From: an uncultured Pseudomonadota bacterium
Lineage (GTDB): Bacteria; Pseudomonadota; Alphaproteobacteria; RF32; CAG-239
Length of the DNA: 5,977 bases
Direction of reading: 5' to 3'
Assembly: GCA_902795745.1 (NCBI GenBank)
Contig: CADBMG010000102.1
Span: 1-5,977 of the forward strand
Notes under the pieces: model-generated
The model's database searches: none
Told to the model about the DNA's origin: nothing
Seen by the model: only the letters and a program-made list of their open reading frames with translations
In this document: piece by piece, positions 1 through 5,977 of the stretch
Layout of the letters: each line of letters begins with the position of its first letter
How positions within the stretch are numbered: the stretch's first letter is position 1
Made by a program: the position numbers and the translations under genes

Positions 1-3000
1 AATAGCCGTTCCGTATTTACTTATGCCTTCCGAAAACAATAAACCTTCGTAAGCCGCACTGGTATCAGATAGCCGCACAAAGGCAAATGGTTTGCCGCTT
101 TTACTTATTTTCTTTTGAAAACCTTGCAGGCATCCCGCCAAATTTGCCACTACTTTATCTCCGGTTTTAATATTTTTTACCACATCGGCATAACTGCGAA
201 TCCCCAAACGCTCACGACTTGAAGCATACACATCCAGCGGATGCGCCGACAAATAAAACCCTATAACATCAGCTTCGTTTTGCAATCTTTCCAACTCCGG
301 CCAATCAGGCGTTTCTTTCAATTTTACCTTAGCACAGAGTTCTTCATCACCGAAAAGCGATGTTTGTGCACTTACTTTAAGCTCGGTAGCCGCCGCCATG
401 TGACTTAAAATTGTATCGATATTTATATATAGCTTCTGGCGATTGTTATCAAGACTGTCAAAAGCTCCGGCTTTTATCAATTGTTCTACTTGTTTGCGGT
501 TAATTTGTTTTATATCCACGCGATGAATAAAGTCGGATATATCCTTAAATTTACCGTTTTTCTGCCGTTCTTCGGTAATAGCGCGCATATTGGCCTCACC
601 TACTCCTTTAATACCGGCAAGAGCAAAACGAATATTACCGTCCTCAACTTTGAAAAGAGCATTTGAAGCATTAATATCCGGAGGCAAAACCTTGAACCCC
701 ATTTTCTTAACTTCTTCGCTGTAAAAAGAAATTTTATCTGTATTGGTTATATCAAAATCCATTATTGCACACATAAACTCCACCGGATAGTGTGCTTTCA
801 AATATGCAGTCTGGTATGAAATCAACGAATAAGCGGCGGCATGCGATTTATTAAATCCGTAAGATGCAAACTTTTCCATTTGATCAAAAATACTTTTTGC
901 CACATCGGCATCAATACCTTTTTTCAATGCACCGTTGGTGAACATTTCGCGCTGATGCGGAATTTCATCACGCATTTTTTTACCCATAACTTTACGCAAT
1001 TTATCCGCTCCGCCCAGCGTATATCCGCCCAACACCTGCGCAATTTTCATCACTTGTTCCTGATAAACCATAATCCCATATGTTTCATCAAGAATCGGTG
1101 CTAAATCCGGATGCAAATATTCTATCTTTTCACGACCGTGTTTACGAGCAATAAATGTCGGAATATTATCCATCGGTCCAGGACGATACAGCGAAATTAC
1201 GGCGATTAAATCTTCAAACCGGTCCGGTTTTATTTGTTTCATAACATCGCGCATACCTGACGATTCAAACTGGAAAACCGCACTGGTGTCACCTTGTTGC
1301 ATCAGTTCATAAGTTTTTTTGTCATCAAGAGGCAACGATGCCATATCAAGCTCAATACCATGAATTTTTTTAACCCATTCCACTGCTCGTTCTATTACTG
1401 TCAGTGTCTTTAAACCTAAAAAGTCAAACTTAATCAGGCCGGTTTCTTCAACAAATTTCATGTCATACTGCGTCACCGGCATATCGGAGCGCGGATCTTT
1501 ATAAAGAGGAACAAGCTCATCAAGCGGTCTGTCGCCGATTACCACACCGGCTGCATGCATTCCACTGTTGCGGTATAAGCCCTCAAGTTTCATGGCAATA
1601 TCAAACAGCTTATTAACCTGCGGATCGTTAACTCGCATTTCCTCTAATTCAGGAACCAGTTCCAATGATTGCTGCAAGGTTGGATTTTTACCTTCCTGCG
1701 GCGGAGGTATTAATTTTGAAATGCGATCAGCTTGTGAATAAGGCATACCTAAAACCCGTGCCACATCGCGAATTACCGCTTTTGCCTGTAATTTACCGTA
1801 TGTAATAATTTGCGCCACTTTTTCATGACCGTATTTTTCTTGAACATATTCAATGGTTTTATGGCGATTTTCCTGACACAAATCCACGTCAAAATCCGGC
1901 ATATTAACACGTTCCGGATTTAAGAATCTCTCAAACAACAAATCTAAGCGAATCGGATCAAGGTCGGTAATTTTGAGTGACCACGCTACTATTGAACCGG
2001 CACCGGAGCCTCTCCCCGGACCGATAGGCACGCCGTGACTTTTAGACCAACGAATGAAGTCTGACACGATTAAAAAATATCCCGGAAAGCCCATTTTTTT
2101 AATTACACAAAGTTCATAATCCAATCGCTTGTAATAAATGCGGTCAATATGATTACGTTCTTCCTCCGTCATATCATCGCGATAAACCTGCAAAACCATT
2201 CTTTCATGCAGGCCTTTATATGCTTCTTCGGTAATAAATTCATCTTGGGTTTTGCCATCGGGACAAATAAAAATCGGCAGCAACGGGTCTACTTTTTTAG
2301 AAAGATAGTTACATCTCTTCGCAATGTTTACGGTATTTTCAACAGCTTCCGGAATATCCTTAAAGAGTTGCACCATTTCTTCGGCACTGCGCAAATAGTT
2401 GTTCGGCGAGTAGTGTTTACGATTTTCATTTGCCACATACTCACCTTCGGCAATGCAAACCAAAGCATCGTGAGCTTCATACATATCTGCATCAAAAAAG
2501 TAAACGTCATTAGTGGCAACAAGCGGTATATTATGCTTATAAGCCAGCGATAAGAACATCGGTTCGGTGGCTTTTTCTTCGTCATAACCGACACGGGATA
2601 TTTCAATATACAGCCTGTCCGAGAATATCTTTTTGAGCTCAAGCAATTTCTTTTCGGCTTCATCTTGTCTATTTTGCAAAATTAAACGGCCGATTGGTCC
2701 GGAATACCCACCGGTCAGACAAATCAAACCTTCATTAAATTGCTCCAAGTCTTCCATAGTAACTTGAGGAATACCGCGCAGTTGTGTGTTATCCAAATAA
2801 TAACGCTTGAAAATTTTCATTAATGAACGGTATCCGTTTTCATCTTTTACCAAAATAATCAGCGAATCCGGATCAAGCTCCCTACCCTTAGAAATTGATA
2901 TATTTTCCGAATCATCATTATGCAGGCTCAGTTCCGCACCGAGAATCGGTTTAATTCCTTCATCTGCCGCGTATTTTGAAAATGCCTTACCGCCGAACAA

Positions 3001-3138
3001 ATTGCCTCGGTCGGTAATGGCACAAGCCGGCACTCCCAAATCGTGCAGTTTATGAACGAGCTTTGGCACCGGAACAGCTCCCAGTGCCAACGAATACGCA
3101 GTATGCACCCGCAAATGTATAAATTTCGGATCAATCAT
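1..3138 (-). CDS. dnaE: DNA polymerase III subunit alpha, C-terminus cut off by the window edge
   Basis: This is the catalytic polymerase of the replicative holoenzyme. The frame is open for 1046 codons from ATG at 3136-3138 to the left edge, with no stop. E. coli alpha has 1160 residues, so about 100-130 are probably missing. The order is: PHP domain (about 6-280, starting FIHLRVHTAYS); polymerase core with PGRGSGAGS (374-382), PDFDVD (414-419) and KFDFLGL (D572); RPGPM (652-656); YGFNKSHAAAYS (760 on); helix-hairpin-helix AGIKGVGEA (about 840-848); a probable beta-clamp motif QTSLF (925-929); SAHPLD; and the start of an OB fold (about 993 on). D415, D417 and D572 align with the E. coli catalytic aspartates D401, D403 and D555. 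The PHP motif reads HLRVH as in E. coli, and N210-F214 reads NDVYF where active PHP enzymes usually have DVHY, so metal-dependent proofreading by this domain is unlikely. The chosen ATG is the only normal start after an in-frame TGA; its Shine-Dalgarno (GGA, 9 nt away) is weak. Confidence 0.97.
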   Translation of the reverse strand, partial: MIDPKFIHLRVHTAYSLALGAVPVPKLVHKLHDLGVPACAITDRGNLFGGKAFSKYAADEGIKPILGAELSLHNDDSENISISKGRELDPDSLIILVKDENGYRSLMKIFKRYYLDNTQLRGIPQVTMEDLEQFNEGLICLTGGYSGPIGRLILQNRQDEAEKKLLELKKIFSDRLYIEISRVGYDEEKATEPMFLSLAYKHNIPLVATNDVYFFDADMYEAHDALVCIAEGEYVANENRKHYSPNNYLRSAEEMVQLFKDIPEAVENTVNIAKRCNYLSKKVDPLLPIFICPDGKTQDEFITEEAYKGLHERMVLQVYRDDMTEEERNHIDRIYYKRLDYELCVIKKMGFPGYFLIVSDFIRWSKSHGVPIGPGRGSGAGSIVAWSLKITDLDPIRLDLLFERFLNPERVNMPDFDVDLCQENRHKTIEYVQEKYGHEKVAQIITYGKLQAKAVIRDVARVLGMPYSQADRISKLIPPPQEGKNPTLQQSLELVPELEEMRVNDPQVNKLFDIAMKLEGLYRNSGMHAAGVVIGDRPLDELVPLYKDPRSDMPVTQYDMKFVEETGLIKFDFLGLKTLTVIERAVEWVKKIHGIELDMASLPLDDKKTYELMQQGDTSAVFQFESSGMRDVMKQIKPDRFEDLIAVISLYRPGPMDNIPTFIARKHGREKIEYLHPDLAPILDETYGIMVYQEQVMKIAQVLGGYTLGGADKLRKVMGKKMRDEIPHQREMFTNGALKKGIDADVAKSIFDQMEKFASYGFNKSHAAAYSLISYQTAYLKAHYPVEFMCAIMDFDITNTDKISFYSEEVKKMGFKVLPPDINASNALFKVEDGNIRFALAGIKGVGEANMRAITEERQKNGKFKDISDFIHRVDIKQINRKQVEQLIKAGAFDSLDNNRQKLYINIDTILSHMAAATELKVSAQTSLFGDEELCAKVKLKETPDWPELERLQNEADVIGFYLSAHPLDVYASSRERLGIRSYADVVKNIKTGDKVVANLAGCLQGFQKKISKSGKPFAFVRLSDTSAAYEGLLFSEGISKYGTAI

Positions 3139-3140
3139 AT

Positions 3141-3163
3141 TCAGTCGTCCATCAATGCCTTTT
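3141..3163 (-). promoter_or_regulatory. Possible three-codon leader with its own ribosome-binding site ahead of dnaE
   Basis: On the minus strand AAAAGG (3158-3163) is followed after 5 nt by ATG GAC GAC TGA (3141-3152). That stop lies 2 nt before the dnaE ATG. The AAAAGG sits 19 nt from the dnaE start, too far to serve it directly, but is well placed for the mini-ORF. dnaE could therefore be translated partly by reinitiation. This is inferred from spacing only and may be chance; the rest of the 49-bp gap shows no clear hairpin or terminator. Confidence 0.25.
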
Positions 3164-3187
3164 CAAATAGAGCAATATACTTTATTT

Positions 3188-3433
3188 TTAAGCGTTGTCG
3201 GTTCCGACCTTTTTATAGCAACGACAATGACAAATTCCATCACGCTCTATGTCACTGCGGCAAAGCTCCGAAATACAATATCTCTTTTCGTTTTGACCGT
3301 CGCAAGGACAGCGACGCCATTCATTATCGCCAAACATCATATTTTTAGCGCGAGCAATTTTTTCAATATTTTCCGTCGGATAATAGCCGGCTTTTTTGCA
3401 ATTTTCCAACATCATTTCCAATATAGTAGCCAT
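3188..3433 (-). CDS. Small cysteine-rich protein, ferredoxin-thioredoxin reductase catalytic-chain-like
   Basis: The product is an 81-residue soluble protein with no signal peptide or membrane segment. The N-terminal part (1-39) looks helical. The C-terminal part holds C42-P-C44, C53, C58, C68-H-C70 and C72, in the setting RRCPCDG, RYCISELC and DGICHCRCY. CPC near the start and CHC near the end of a short domain are hallmarks of the catalytic chain of ferredoxin-thioredoxin reductase, where four cysteines hold a [4Fe-4S] cluster and the second cysteines of CPC and CHC form the redox-active disulfide. By analogy C42, C53, C58 and C68 would be ligands and C44 and C70 the redox pair. The middle CPC of the classical enzyme is replaced here by C-x4-C, and C72 is extra, so this is a divergent member. 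No partner variable chain, ferredoxin or thioredoxin gene is in the window. A strong Shine-Dalgarno overlapping the parB stop fixes the start. The substrate is unknown; a zinc-binding role is the alternative. Confidence 0.75.
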   Translation of the reverse strand: MATILEMMLENCKKAGYYPTENIEKIARAKNMMFGDNEWRRCPCDGQNEKRYCISELCRSDIERDGICHCRCYKKVGTDNA

Positions 3434-3440
3434 AATTCAA

Positions 3441-3449
3441 GTTCTCCTT
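3441..3449 (-). promoter_or_regulatory. Ribosome-binding site of the FTR-like gene, overlapping the parB stop
   Basis: AAGGAGAAC on the minus strand is a near-consensus Shine-Dalgarno 7-8 nt before the ATG at 3431-3433. It overlaps the parB TAA (3448-3450), so ribosomes finishing parB end on this site. This ties the small gene to parB translation and supports both the start and its reality as a gene. Confidence 0.75.
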
Positions 3450-4350
3450 AACGTTGTTCCAAAATATCCAAAATCACGCTGAGTTCAGCCGGATTATTAT
3501 AATGTAATGTTACACTACCTTTTCCGGTTTTTCCAGCACTAATTTTAACTTTTAGTTTTAATTTTTCTTGCAAGTCACGCATAATTTGCTGCAAATCTTC
3601 ATCGCTTATCTTCGGTGCTTTGATGCGCGGACTGCGCCGCTTTGATGCAGCCGCCAATTTTTCTGCCTGACGCACACTCAAATCTTTTGCCACAATTTCC
3701 GCGGCCAACTCTGCCGCATTATCCAAACCTACCAAAGGACGTGCATGACTGGCGGAAAGCTTACCGTCATTAATTGCCTCTTGTACCTCTTGCGGCAAAG
3801 AGAGCAAGCGCAAAGCATTAGTAATGTAACTGCGTGAGCGACCAACAACTTTGCTCACAACCTCTTGCGTATAATCGTATTCATTAATCAGGCGATTGAG
3901 TCCTTCTGCTTCTTCAATCGGAGTTAAGTTTTCGCGTTGCAAATTTTCAATCAACGCAATTTCCAAAGTTTCCTCATCGGTCAAATTTTTCACTATTGCC
4001 GGCACGGTTTGCAAACCGGCAATTTGTGCGGCTCGCCAACGCCTTTCACCGGCTATAATTTCGTATTTATCACCTTTTTGACGCAACAAAAGCGGTTGTA
4101 AAACTCCTTTTTCTTTTATTGAATCGCTGAGTACTTTTAATGCTTCTTCATCAAACAGAGAGCGAGGTTGGAAAGCACACGGAATGATTTTATCAACCGA
4201 TATTTCATTACTTCCTTGTTTAAATACAGTGTTCTCAACTATTTTATCAACGCTGATTTTTTCGTCTTCATCTTCCCATTCTATTACATCTTCACCAAAA
4301 AGAGCCTCCAAACCGCGTCCTAATCCGTATTTTTTACTGTTCGCACTCAT
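3448..4350 (-). CDS. parB: Chromosome-partitioning protein ParB (CTP-dependent DNA clamp)
   Basis: The protein has 300 residues, a usual length for chromosomal ParB. It binds parS sites near the origin, loads and spreads as a CTP-gated clamp, and stimulates the ParA ATPase. Visible parts in order: N-terminal LGRGLEALFG (10-19), the short motif by which ParB proteins contact ParA; an acidic linker (about 20-30); the ParB/Srx nucleotide-binding domain (about 50-140) with QPR (61-63), GERRWRAA (101-108) and ENLQRENLTPIEEAEG (135-150); a helix-turn-helix (about 160-185, TQEVVSKVVGRSRSYITNAL) for parS recognition; KLSASHARPL (197-206); and a C-terminal dimerisation domain (about 255-300). The linker contains ISVDKI twice (32-37 and 50-55), the second leading into the core domain. 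The ATG directly follows the parA TAA with no gap and has AAGGAG 6 nt upstream inside parA, so translation is coupled. No full parS palindrome is visible in the window. Confidence 0.97.
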   Translation of the reverse strand: MSANSKKYGLGRGLEALFGEDVIEWEDEDEKISVDKIVENTVFKQGSNEISVDKIIPCAFQPRSLFDEEALKVLSDSIKEKGVLQPLLLRQKGDKYEIIAGERRWRAAQIAGLQTVPAIVKNLTDEETLEIALIENLQRENLTPIEEAEGLNRLINEYDYTQEVVSKVVGRSRSYITNALRLLSLPQEVQEAINDGKLSASHARPLVGLDNAAELAAEIVAKDLSVRQAEKLAAASKRRSPRIKAPKISDEDLQQIMRDLQEKLKLKVKISAGKTGKGSVTLHYNNPAELSVILDILEQR

Positions 4351-5118
4351 TTATAACTCCTTTTCTCTTTTTAAGAATTCTTTTGCTAACTGCAAATAGG
4401 CTTGTGCCCCACTGCATTTGAAATCATAAATCAATATCGGTTTACCGTAAGACGGAGCTTCGGCAACACGTACACAACGAGGAATAACCGTTTGATAAAC
4501 CTTATCGCCGAAATACTTGCGTACGTCAGCTTCTATCATTTTGCTCAAATTATTCTGCTTACTGAACATTGTCAGTACAATTCCCTGCAAAGACAGAGCC
4601 GGATTAAAATTACGTTTCACCGCATTAATATTTTTCATCAAATCAGCCAAACCTTCAAGTGCCAAAAACTCACACTGCAACGGCACCATAATTGAGTTTG
4701 ATGCCACCATGGCATTAATGGTTATGAGATTAAGTGACGGCGGACAATCAATTATAATGTAATCGTAGTCGTCACGTAAATGACTCAGTGCCTTTTTCAA
4801 AATAAACTCGCGGCTGACAACATCAACCAATTCAACTTCAGCAGCAGCTAAATTCGGCGAAGAGGGAATTAAATCAAATCGCGGCAAATCAGTGTGTATT
4901 ACGGCTTTGTTGACATCGCAAGCTCCTATTAAAACTTCGTATGATGACGGCTGACCTTTCTGTTTAGCCACTCCGAGCGACGTTGTGGCGTTGCCTTGCG
5001 GATCAAAGTCAATAACCAACACCGATTTTTCTATCGCCGACAATGCGGTTGCAATATTAATAGCCGTTGTTGTTTTGCCCACTCCACCTTTACGATTTGC
5101 TACCGATACAATTTTCAT
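4351..5118 (-). CDS. parA: Chromosome-partitioning ATPase ParA (Soj/MinD family)
   Basis: This 255-residue deviant Walker-type ATPase dimerises on ATP, binds nucleoid DNA non-specifically and pulls ParB-parS complexes apart as ParB triggers hydrolysis. The deviant Walker A is KGGVGKTTT (10-18) with signature lysine K10 and catalytic K15. Walker A' is VIDFDPQGNATT (35-46), and Walker B is IIIDCPPSL (121-129, D124). The C-terminal RVAEAPSYGKPILIYD segment is typical of chromosomal ParA and adjoins the DNA-binding surface. There is no N-terminal helix-turn-helix extension, so it is the short chromosomal form rather than the long plasmid repressor form. One oddity is R9 before the P-loop, where many relatives have Q (NQKGG). 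The start ATG shares ATGA with the rsmG stop and has GAGGAAG 5 nt upstream. Its partner ParB is encoded immediately after it. Confidence 0.97.
   Translation of the reverse strand: MKIVSVANRKGGVGKTTTAINIATALSAIEKSVLVIDFDPQGNATTSLGVAKQKGQPSSYEVLIGACDVNKAVIHTDLPRFDLIPSSPNLAAAEVELVDVVSREFILKKALSHLRDDYDYIIIDCPPSLNLITINAMVASNSIMVPLQCEFLALEGLADLMKNINAVKRNFNPALSLQGIVLTMFSKQNNLSKMIEADVRKYFGDKVYQTVIPRCVRVAEAPSYGKPILIYDFKCSGAQAYLQLAKEFLKREKEL
4357..4362 (-). promoter_or_regulatory. parB ribosome-binding site embedded in the parA coding end
   Basis: AAGGAG on the minus strand lies within the last codons of parA, 6 nt before the parB ATG. The parA TAA (4351-4353) is immediately followed by that ATG, so termination and initiation occur at the same spot. 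This arrangement suits the fixed ParA:ParB ratio that partition systems need. Confidence 0.75.
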
Positions 5119-5130
5119 TTTTTCTTCCTC
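5115..5130 (-). promoter_or_regulatory. rsmG-parA ATGA overlap with parA ribosome-binding site
   Basis: The rsmG TGA (5115-5117) and the parA ATG (5116-5118) share ATGA on the minus strand. GAGGAAG (5124-5130), inside the last rsmG codons, is the parA Shine-Dalgarno with 5 nt spacing. This indicates translational coupling and rules out a separate promoter gap between the two genes. Confidence 0.75.
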
Positions 5131-5741
5131 AAATCAGATATTTCCATTACCACACCATCAATACATTGTTTATTCGGATAAATTGTCAAATTATATTGCC
5201 AATGATTTTGTGCCAACTCATCTTCCTCGACCCATTTTTGTCCTTTCAATAACAAAAGTTTGGTTTTTGAATTACCTATATGTTTGGCATAACCGCATAA
5301 AATATCCAATTGGGCAACGGCGCGTGCCGTAATAACATCAACATTTTTAAATACGGTGTTTTCAATTCTATCATTAATAATATCAACGTTTTGCAAATTT
5401 AATTTTTCACAAACATCTTTTAAATACACCGTTTTTTTAGTTATACTTTCAACCAATGTAACTTTGGCTGTTGATTTTCTTTCTTGCAACAAAATTGCCA
5501 AAACCACCCCCGGAAATCCGGCACCGCTGCCAATATCAACCAAGTGCGATAAATCAGCCGGCAAATAAGTCATCAATTGTGCAGAATCCAAAATATGCCT
5601 AGGCCAAACCTCCGTAAGTGAATTTTTACTTACCAAGTTCATCTTACTGTTCCACTCGGTCAGTATATCGGCAAATTTCTGCAATTTTGCATATTCTGTC
5701 GCCGAAATTCCGGCATTTATTATTTCTTCATTTATATTCAT
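5115..5741 (-). CDS. rsmG: 16S rRNA (guanine-N7)-methyltransferase RsmG (GidB)
   Basis: The enzyme transfers a methyl group from S-adenosylmethionine to N7 of G527 (E. coli numbering) in the 530 loop of 16S rRNA; in several bacteria its loss gives low-level streptomycin resistance. The protein has 208 residues, the family's normal length. Visible motifs are the N-terminal helical region with EWNSKMNLVS (29-38), RHILDSAQL (48-56), the SAM-binding loop VDIGSGAGFPG (68-78), the second-strand acid in LVES (E98), ITARAVAQLD (137-146) and the KGQ strand (166-168). All are typical of GidB and none is broken. The ATG at 5739-5741 has GAGGA 4 nt upstream (5746-5750). rsmG next to parA and parB is a widely conserved order in bacteria; mnmG, its frequent upstream neighbour, is not recognisable in the 236 bases beyond. 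Confidence 0.97.
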   Translation of the reverse strand: MNINEEIINAGISATEYAKLQKFADILTEWNSKMNLVSKNSLTEVWPRHILDSAQLMTYLPADLSHLVDIGSGAGFPGVVLAILLQERKSTAKVTLVESITKKTVYLKDVCEKLNLQNVDIINDRIENTVFKNVDVITARAVAQLDILCGYAKHIGNSKTKLLLLKGQKWVEEDELAQNHWQYNLTIYPNKQCIDGVVMEISDLRKKK

Positions 5742-5758
5742 TTTATCCTCTGCGGATT

Positions 5759-5787
5759 AGTATGAATCATTCTGTTTTATTGTGCAA
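5759..5787 (-). promoter_or_regulatory. Candidate promoter for the rsmG-parA-parB run
   Basis: On the minus strand TTGCAC (5782-5787) and CATACT (5759-5764) are separated by 17 nt, resembling sigma-70 -35 and -10 boxes (3/6 and 4/6 matches). Transcription would start about 10 nt before the rsmG ATG, leaving room for its Shine-Dalgarno only. A GANTC site (5764-5768) touches the -10 box. The boxes are imperfect and the DNA is AT-rich, so this is tentative. Confidence 0.35.
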
Positions 5788-5918
5788 TATGTTTTACAGG
5801 TTATACATTTAAAATTTATACTCCGCTGAAAATTCCTTTTTCGGATATTGATATTTTTCCCATGACCTGCTGAGGAGCAAAGAAACATTACCTCCCGTCA
5901 TCAATCCAGTTAAAAAAG

Positions 5919-5927
5919 TTATGCACA
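5919..5927 (+). promoter_or_regulatory. Consensus DnaA-box match
   Basis: TTATGCACA matches TTATNCACA exactly and is intergenic. Only one exact match lies in this region; another match occurs by chance inside dnaE (1733-1741, minus strand), so a single site is weak evidence for DnaA binding. Confidence 0.35.
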
Positions 5928-5977
5928 AAAGGCTTTAGATTTAGCATTTAAGCAAGTAATAAACTTACGCATAACAG

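Larger units (their letters stand above)
5742..5977. other. Gene-poor upstream region, possible origin-proximal DNA
   Basis: These 236 AT-rich bases hold no convincing gene on either strand. Besides the candidate promoter they contain TTATGCACA at 5919-5927 (+), which fits the DnaA-box consensus TTATNCACA, and a related inverted copy, TTATGCGTA, on the minus strand near 5967-5975 with two mismatches. A short AT-rich stretch around 5800-5820 and a GATATT tandem at about 5843-5854 (+) are also present. A minus-strand frame open from the right edge ends in TAA at 5919-5921 and could be the tail of another gene, but its roughly 18 codons resemble nothing I recognise. Origins often lie close to rsmG-parAB, so an oriC flank is possible but unproven. 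Confidence 0.35.

Noticed and set aside
1733..1741. TTATTCACA on the minus strand, a DnaA-box consensus match
   Set aside because: It is inside conserved dnaE codons and is best explained by coding constraint and chance.
2149..2553. A 134-codon plus-strand frame, with other plus-strand frames across the window
   Set aside because: They are antisense to well-recognised genes, have low-complexity phenylalanine- and isoleucine-rich translations and show no recognisable domain.
2328..2663. A 111-codon minus-strand frame
   Set aside because: It lies wholly inside dnaE in another frame, and the dnaE translation over the same bases matches the polymerase family.
3139..3187. Possible terminator or promoter in the gap before dnaE
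   Set aside because: No GC-rich stem followed by T residues is present, and the TATATT-like -10 candidate lacks a good -35 box.
4613..4628. GTTTCAC half-match to the parS palindrome inside parA
   Set aside because: The right half of the palindrome does not match, so it is not a credible ParB site.
5350..5376. ENTVFK shared between RsmG (127-132) and ParB (39-44)
   Set aside because: The positions in the two folds are unrelated and the shared stretch is very short, so chance is the simplest explanation.
5757..5888. A 43-codon minus-strand ORF starting just after GGGAGGT
   Set aside because: The Shine-Dalgarno-like run is only about 2 nt from the ATG, the product resembles no known protein, and it runs through the candidate rsmG promoter.
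5951..5965. TTAA-rich pattern resembling a CtrA site
   Set aside because: The second half-site is imperfect, and such patterns are common in AT-rich DNA.

Overview
The window is a compact chromosomal segment with all five supported genes on the minus strand. Read in transcription order (right to left) they are rsmG, parA, parB, a small cysteine-rich gene resembling the ferredoxin-thioredoxin reductase catalytic subunit, and dnaE, which runs off the left edge. The DNA is moderately AT-rich. The rsmG-parA-parB order, the look of ParB and the alpha-subunit motifs (for example SAHPLD) suggest a bacterium, most likely an AT-rich alphaproteobacterium. A host-associated or low-oxygen lifestyle is a guess from the base composition and the FeS-type small protein. 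No rRNA, tRNA, mobile element or CRISPR array is visible.

Layout: 5742-5977 is a gene-poor upstream region with a candidate promoter and one consensus DnaA-box match. rsmG (5115-5741) overlaps parA (4351-5118) by 4 bp as ATGA. The parA stop codon abuts the parB start (3448-4350). The ribosome-binding site of the small gene (3188-3433) overlaps the parB stop codon. dnaE begins at 3138 after a 49-bp gap and supplies 1046 codons before the window ends. No terminator is evident between any of the genes, so one polycistronic transcript is plausible.

Functionally, RsmG modifies 16S rRNA, ParA and ParB segregate the origin region, and DnaE is the replicative polymerase alpha subunit. The unusual points are the FTR-like protein with a non-canonical cysteine pattern between parB and dnaE, and dnaE lying directly downstream of the partition genes. 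The region upstream of rsmG could be an origin-proximal segment, but only a fragment of it is visible. I see no clearly new multi-gene system; the small FeS-type protein is the best candidate for something under-described.
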